Source of the DNA: Rugalucina vietnamica
Lineage: Eukaryota; Mollusca; Bivalvia; Lucinida; Lucinidae
DNA: 64,000 bases
Reading direction: 5' to 3'
Assembly: GCA_964017185.1 (NCBI GenBank)
Contig: OZ024874.1
Coordinates: forward strand, 32,278,721-32,342,720
Part shown: piece after piece, positions 58,327-64,000 of the stretch
How the letters are laid out: the number at the start of each line of letters is the position of its first letter
How positions within the stretch are numbered: position 1 is the stretch's first letter
The notes under the pieces: generated by a model
What the model saw: only the letters and a program-made list of their open reading frames with translations
What the model was told of the DNA's origin: nothing
Databases searched by the model: none
Position numbers and translations under genes: made by a program

Positions 58327-59618
58327 GTGCCTTGAGAGGCACGTATACCCCCGGCTGATAGCCACCAAGCCCCCTTCCCTACCCCCTACCTAAGCAATCC
58401 GGCACATGCTCACCCCTGACATTGAACCTCACATCACCAATGAAAAACAGTACTCTCATCAAGTACATTTTATAAACCACCAAGCCCCCTTCCCTACACC
58501 CTACCTAAACAACCCCGCACATGCTCACCCCTGACATTGATCCTCACATCACCAACGAAAGACAGCACCCTCATCAAGTACATTTTAGAAATAAGCAGTG
58601 TAAAGTACTTTACATACAAACATGGGGAAGTGTAGTTTTAGAATGACATATCTATTTTAGAGCGGTATACAGAGCTGACGTGTATACCCAATCTAGGACA
58701 TAAGCGCGGACATTTTGGGTCAGGTCCTCAGTCCTAGATTGAAATGAAATTAGAATGTCATTCTTAAAAAAAAAAAAAAAAAAAAATTAAGATGTCCTAG
58801 CTTTTGACCTCTAGCCCCACCCCCAGCATGTACCCTAGTGTCTAATGTCATTAGAAACAAGGCAAACCTTATAGAGTACCTATGGGGCAAGTATGAATGA
58901 TTTCTTAAAATGATAGTAAAAAAAAGTACAGAAAATACAATTATTAAAGAAGTTCTAGATTTTGACCTCTAGCCCCCCCCCCCCCTCCCCCCGCACGTAG
59001 ACCCTAGAGTCTGAATCTTACATGGTACCTATGGTCTAAGTATGAATGCGTTCTGGCAAGACTTAGTGGATGTCAAGAAAACAGACTTACAGAAAGTTTA
59101 TCATGGTATATATCATATAAAAATGTGTCCTAGATTTTGACCTCTAGCCCCACCCCTGGGGACGGTAACCAGGATTTGGTGACATTGAATATGAAAGCAA
59201 ACCCTAAAGGGTATCTATGAACTATATAAGAATACATTCCTATGATTGTTTGTTAAGATATGAACTTAAGAGAAGAAACATTAACATTGTAAACAGCACA
59301 TTTTAAAGGTGACCTAGATTTTGACCTCCAGCCCCACCCCCGGGCATGGACCCTGGGGTCCGAACTCATGGAAACAAAGCAAACCCTATAGGGTACCTAT
59401 GGTCCAAATATGAATAGTATCTGACCATTGGTTCATGAGATATACACCTCTAGAGAAACTTTAACCAAAACTTTGACATAAATTCTACGAACGTTCCGGA
59501 ATTACGAACGAAGAAACTAACTAACGAACGAACGAACGAACGAACATACGAACGGACGAACGGACGAACGGAAAAGCGAAAACTATATACCCGTCGGCAT
59601 AAATGCCGGGGGTATAAT
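58327..59618 (-). mobile_element. Helitron/pearl-like element with ~158-184-bp repeats (CCCCCGGC family)
   Basis: Left terminus GTGCCTTGAGAGGCAC (hairpin) then GTATACCCCCGGCTGATAG. Four internal repeats marked by TTTTGACCTCTAGCCCCACC at 58806, 58964, 59139 and 59323. Then an ACGAACGAACGG tract, and a right end with hairpin CGGCATAAATGCCG then GGGGTATAA. Family inferred from layout. Confidence 0.72.
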
Positions 59619-61547
59619 TATCACGTAAATGGGTTGCTGACCATTGCTTGAACAGGCCCGTGACAGTAGCTTTACATTAGTTGTTCTTATAAAGAGAGGA
59701 CATTTCGTATTAAAGATTTTTGTTGAGCATCCCCTACTCTGTCAAAGATTTTTGAAAAAAAAATAAAAAATGAATTTTATGGATTTCGAAATTGTCATTG
59801 TGGTCATGTGACCAATTGCTAGATACCCAAAACAAACTTTTTTAACCCAAACACATAGAGGCTCAGCATCCTTTGCACACAGTTGTAGATGATGATATTG
59901 AAAAATTGGACAACCAGAGGCATTGTTATATCAAAATCTCAGGAGAACCTTAGGGAAAGGTGAGCTAAGAAGAGTCTGAAAAGTAATGGGATGCCTTGTA
60001 AACACATATGTATCATCTTTCATACCTTATAATGAATACATTTACTTTTTAAGACTACAAAGGTGTAGATAAACCTACAAACATGGTAAGTTCTTAAGAG
60101 TTTCCATGTAGACAGTATAATAACTTTGTATGTAATGTGGGTTTTCATTTTCTTGGTCAAAAACAGAATCATTCTCAAGATGACTATAAACATGTTGCAA
60201 AATACTGGGTCCAATGGTTACAATCCACAACTTTTATAGTGTTTAATTTTCACTATTTTAAGAATTGTTATATCAAGCCTTTGCTAGATTCAGTATCTGC
60301 ATGTTTATGCTTTAAGTCAATTCTGACCATCAACCCAGCAAGCAAGCTGTCACTTAACTCTCCCCCTTAAAGATATAAAACAAGAAACTTATACAACCTA
60401 TTCCTTTCAGTTCCAGATAAAATTTGAGCAATCCTTCAATCACACTCCTGTCATCATGTCTCTCTAGGAATGAAATGGATCTGCCGTTATTTTGCGTCTC
60501 TCTAGTAAAGAAATGGATCTGCCGTCATTTTGCGTCCCTCTAGTAAAGAAATGGATCTGCCGTCATTTTGCAAAATAGCGCCAAAACTTCCTGTGAGTCT
60601 TTTTTTTTTCCTTTTCTTAATGGCATCAGTAGTTCCTGAAAACAGATAAAAATATCAGTGAAGACAGAAATTCAAGAATAAAATTAAACTTACTAGCACC
60701 AATTTTCATCTCGAGTTCACTTGAGCTGCTATTAGAGAAAAAGTTGTTTACATAATTCCTTTCTGACCAGTTTAGACTGATGCTTGTTTGCTCAGGGAGC
60801 CTCGGTCATAAGAATACACTGAAACAAGAACATAATGATATTAATCACGGAAATTAAATGAACTGTAGATTACATTTATCTGAGAGGAGAACAACATATG
60901 CCCTGAACAGAGGCTTGAAGGCACAGGGTTTCTCCTAACAGAGACACATATAAATTCCTTTCTGGTTTCAAATATTATAATAATGAATGTAATGTATCTA
61001 ACATCAAGAAATAATAACACACTATTGCTTTCTTGTTAGAAATTTAATATTTTACCACCTTACTAATTTTCCTATTGTTTTACATATTATGATATTAATG
61101 TATTTGCCTTTGTAAAGGCTACTTATTGCTTAACCAAACAGCAGAAACTTACATGTAATGTTTCAAAGTGGGAGTCGTCCGTAAGGTGGGAACAAAATAT
61201 TATAAAGTGAGGGACATTCTTGTCCAGTTTAACTTGTGAAAATTTTAACATAAAAAGATAAATTATTTTTCAGATATCTTTGCTCGGAACATTGATTATG
61301 GCATACATATTGAAATCATCCCATATTTTTAAAACTGCTCCTTTCGGGGTCTATATTGTTGGCCAGACTTAAGAGCATTAAAAAGACTTAGCATCAGAAG
61401 AGCATTACCTCAGTCAGCATCAAACAAATGCTACATAATACAGTCAGTAATGAACATTATCAACCCTTGTAATTTAAATTGCCATTTTCTCTCTGTAAAA
61501 CAGGACAAACATTGAAATCCCTCAACATCAATTTACAAGGCTACGCA
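59619..61547. other. Non-coding stretch
   Basis: Contains only a 38-bp x 3 repeat (60457-60572). Nothing else recognised. Confidence 0.7.
60457..60572. repeat. 38-bp tandem repeat, 3 copies
   Basis: Unit CTAGTAAAGAAATGGATCTG plus CCGTCATTTTGCGTCTCT; the first copy has GGAATG for GTAAAG. Confidence 0.93.
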
Positions 61548-61783
61548 TGAGCCGCATCATTAGAAAACCAGATATTTGCCTAGGCGAAAACAAGAGCGCA
61601 GATCAGCTTCGCTGTGACTGCGAAGCTAATCAGCGCCTTTGTTTTCGCTACACGGATAGTACAATTCCTCTACTTTCTAAATCCAAAATTTCCAGCCTCT
61701 AGCCATCTTCTGTGACTGTACAGGCCGTTTGTGTCAAACCTGGTCGGAAACCCAGAAGAGTGGTTTTCTCACATGACGGCTCA
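61548..61783 (+). mobile_element. TGAGCCG-family MITE (best copy)
   Basis: TGAGCCGCATCATTAGAAAA at the left, GTTTTCTCACATGACGGCTC at the right. Hairpin GCGCAGATCAGCTTCGCTGT against GCGAAGCTAATCAGCGC. Confidence 0.9.
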
Positions 61784-62133
61784 CATTACTTTATTGACAT
61801 CTCTGATCAATATTTGTATTGCTAATGTCATCAATGCTATGAGCAGCCTCCCGGGATTTTATGGTGTATCAGTGATTGACAGGACACCTTCCGTCCGTTA
61901 CGGGTGACTGAACATACAATCAGGTATCGGAGGCTGCCAATACAGCGATGTCGGCGATGAATAATTGATAGAGTTTGATTTTTTTCTCTTGAATCACTTG
62001 AAGATTTATTAAGTGTAAATGAGGCACTGATTTTAATTAGGGTGAACATTCTCAGTTTTATTTTCATTTTATTTGAGAATTGAACAACATGAAATAAGCC
62101 TGAACGTAAGAAAATTTGCTTAAGTTCCCTGAC

Positions 62134-62181
62134 AACAACAATGCAGGCCAGCCTGTCAACAACAATGCAGGCCAGCCTGTC
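62134..62181. repeat. 24-bp tandem duplication
   Basis: AACAACAATGCAGGCCAGCC plus TGTC, twice. Confidence 0.95.
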
Positions 62182-62294
62182 AATCGTTTCTGATTCATTG
62201 AACAGTTGTTTTTTTATTTGAATATGATTTTATTTCTGCATTTCAGCCAAATCTGTGGTCTACATACTGAAGCTGTTAACATATTGTCACAGGG

Positions 62295-62345
62295 GTGGAA
62301 ATAGAATCTGGCCCGACCGGGACTCGAAACCAGGGCCTCTACCTC
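62295..62345 (-). repeat. tRNA-like SINE head fragment
   Basis: On the minus strand GGTTTCGAGTCCCGGTCGGG resembles a tRNA T-arm/B-box. The acceptor stem and anticodon arm are missing, so it is not a tRNA gene. Confidence 0.45.
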
Positions 62346-62469
62346 TGAGCCTTCAAGCCTTCAAAATTGTCATTCTCTCACTAAAACTGCTATTTTATGT
62401 TAAAAAAATTATGAAGTTGTTACATCATTATGACAACCACATTTATACCTGGTCAACATGCAGTGGGTA

Positions 62470-62747
62470 CATCAGGAAAACATGTCTGTGTAAAATATAC
62501 CCCCTTAAACCCCACTTTTGTATAGCAAAACTGGGGTTTGAAGGGGTACACCTAATTTTCTTATTTTTGATCCAAAACATACATTGTGGGTTCTCGTTAG
62601 AACCGCCTTGGCGAGGCAGTTCTAACGTGTACCCACAATGTATGTTTTGAGCAATAATATAAAAAAATATGAAACTTTTTCTACTGAAAATTTCAATTTG
62701 TACAGCTGAAAAAATTCCATATGTTGCATGGGCATGTTTTTGTAATG
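62470..62747. mobile_element. Hairpin MITE family A, copy 8
   Basis: CATCAGGAAAACATGTCTGT to GGGCATGTTTTTGTAATG. Core AGAACCGCCTTGGCGAGGCA. Confidence 0.9.
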
Positions 62748-63617
62748 TAGTAGTACAAGTGGTTGAAAATCATGAAACCATGAATAGATCAAATCCTTTC
62801 AATATAAGAACTGTCTGGAAAATAGTTTGCATCTAAAGAACCATATTTCAAGTAGAACTGAGATCATAAGGAATTGAATTCCACATTATTACAAAACATA
62901 TGTTTCTATACAATTAATTAGAAAGACAAAAATGATACCATATGGTATGGAATAAATTCTGCACATCTTTCATAATAAAACTTTCAAATGTTCTTTTCTT
63001 CTAGAACAGTGCCATTTTATTGTCTGGTCCTATACCTTTTGTCCTGATGCCGACTGATAATTGTGGTGACACAATAAAAATATAGAGGATCAGTCTATGC
63101 TTCCAACAGGTACAGTAACACACCGTACATACGGCTCGTCAAATTCCAACAGGTACGTCAAATTCCAGATGTTTATGTCAGCGCGTGCGTTTTGGCGGCT
63201 AAGTTATTTTGCAGTATTTTTCGAAGAATACCTAAACATTTCATGGTATAATCTTATAGAGGCTTATATTTTTTAAATCTCCATCTGAAGGATCATTGAT
63301 AATCAACTTTTCGAGTGTATTTATCGTTTTATTCCGTCGCTTGGCGACAAAAACAATACGTCAAAGTACAGACGGGCGAATGTCGTATGATAAGTGAAAT
63401 TACAGACGGCCGATACGGAAAGACCCAGATGGTAGATCAACATTTTATGATACGGGTCTGTTACTGACGTATTAAAACACTTCTTTTTGTGCAATAATCA
63501 GTATATGGTTTAATTTGCATCGCTAATAACATAAATTGTTATATACCTAATGTATCTCTACAATAGAAACTGGTCGTGTTGTAACGGACAACACTTTCTG
63601 CTGTTTTAAGCGTCGTA
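62748..63617. other. Non-coding stretch, locally CpG-richer
   Basis: 63120-63480 has more CG than its surroundings (GTCAGCGCGTGCGTTTTGGC, CAGACGGGCGAATGTCG). No open frame or element end recognised. Confidence 0.5.
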
Positions 63618-63749
63618 GGGCATTAATACCATTAATGCCCTGAGATGATGTCATAGCAGGGCAATAATGGTTTTAATGCCCTGAGATGGCATGATAGCAG
63701 GGCAATAATGGTGTTATTGCCCTAGGGCAATAATGGTGTTATTGCCCTG
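63618..63749. repeat. Palindromic GGGCAATAATGGTNTTATTGCCC array
   Basis: Four to five copies of GGGCATTAATACC/GGTGTTATTGCCC-like palindromes with CTGAGATGATGTCATAGCAG spacers. Each copy can fold into a hairpin. Confidence 0.88.
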
Positions 63750-63971
63750 AGACTGTGACAAATACCTGTTAACATGTTATAGGCACTGGCATGTGTTCAT
63801 TTCATCTAAATTTAACTTGACATGTGTATGTACATTTCAGATGTATATTTCATCTAAATTTATGGTGTCACTTTGATGCTAATCACAAACCAATCAATGA
63901 CAATGGTGATTGCCATTATGCACGATTTCAAAGTCAAAATTGCTTCTCTTTTACACAGGATATAAAATTCT

Positions 63972-64000
63972 GAATAAATGAATAAATAAATAAATAAATA
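63972..64000. repeat. (AATA)n microsatellite at window edge
   Basis: AATAAATAAATAAATA runs off the right edge. Confidence 0.95.

Overview
The window is AT-rich, repeat-laden animal DNA carrying most of one host gene: an aryl hydrocarbon receptor (AHR), a bHLH-PAS transcription factor, on the minus strand. Eight coding exons can be placed with consistent splice sites and reading phases, from the initiator methionine near 56148 down to the first part of PAS-B at 12..118. The gene then continues off the left edge. The sequence of the bHLH exon, together with repeats typical of molluscs (the AGCTCACCTGAG element with ~161-bp internal repeats, the RUDI/Meta-like tRNA SINE, and the TGACCTTGACCTC and CCCCCGG elements), suggests a bivalve mollusc. 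The species is not identified.

Layout, right to left as the gene is transcribed. 64000..56176 is upstream DNA with repeats and a possible promoter. 56148..56111 is exon 1 (start and basic NLS). A 13.4-kb intron 1 follows. 42736..42549 is exon 2 (bHLH). A 28-kb intron 2 is packed with transposons, a 49/72-bp minisatellite, and a higher-order satellite broken by a dead Tigger/pogo transposon. 14181..14084 is exon 3, 12474..12385 exon 4 (start of PAS-A), 6694..6559 exon 5, 4320..4247 exon 6, 3647..3460 exon 7 and 118..12 exon 8 (start of PAS-B). Joined, these give 306 codons plus one base without a phase break.

The most striking feature is at 6609..8013. The first 28 codons of exon 5, plus the last 12 bases of its intron including the AG acceptor, form a 96-bp cassette repeated about 14.6 times head to tail. 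The unit is a multiple of three, the intron-derived bases read through as IIFQ, and there are no stops. The array is therefore one continuous open frame with 14 identical 3' splice sites. All substitutions I can see among copies are synonymous. In principle it could give a ladder of AHR isoforms differing by multiples of 32 residues inside PAS-A, or it may be a length-variable allele or an inert intronic expansion.

The rest of the window is mobile and repeated DNA: an eight-copy hairpin MITE family, a TGAGCCG MITE family, TTAA-, TA- and TTA-flanked elements, a foldback element with a 10-bp target duplication and a SINE nested in it, three Helitron/pearl-like elements with ~155-185-bp internal repeats, a 5'-truncated LINE, and many short tandem duplications. 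I saw no second host gene, no functional tRNA or rRNA gene, and no retrovirus-like element.
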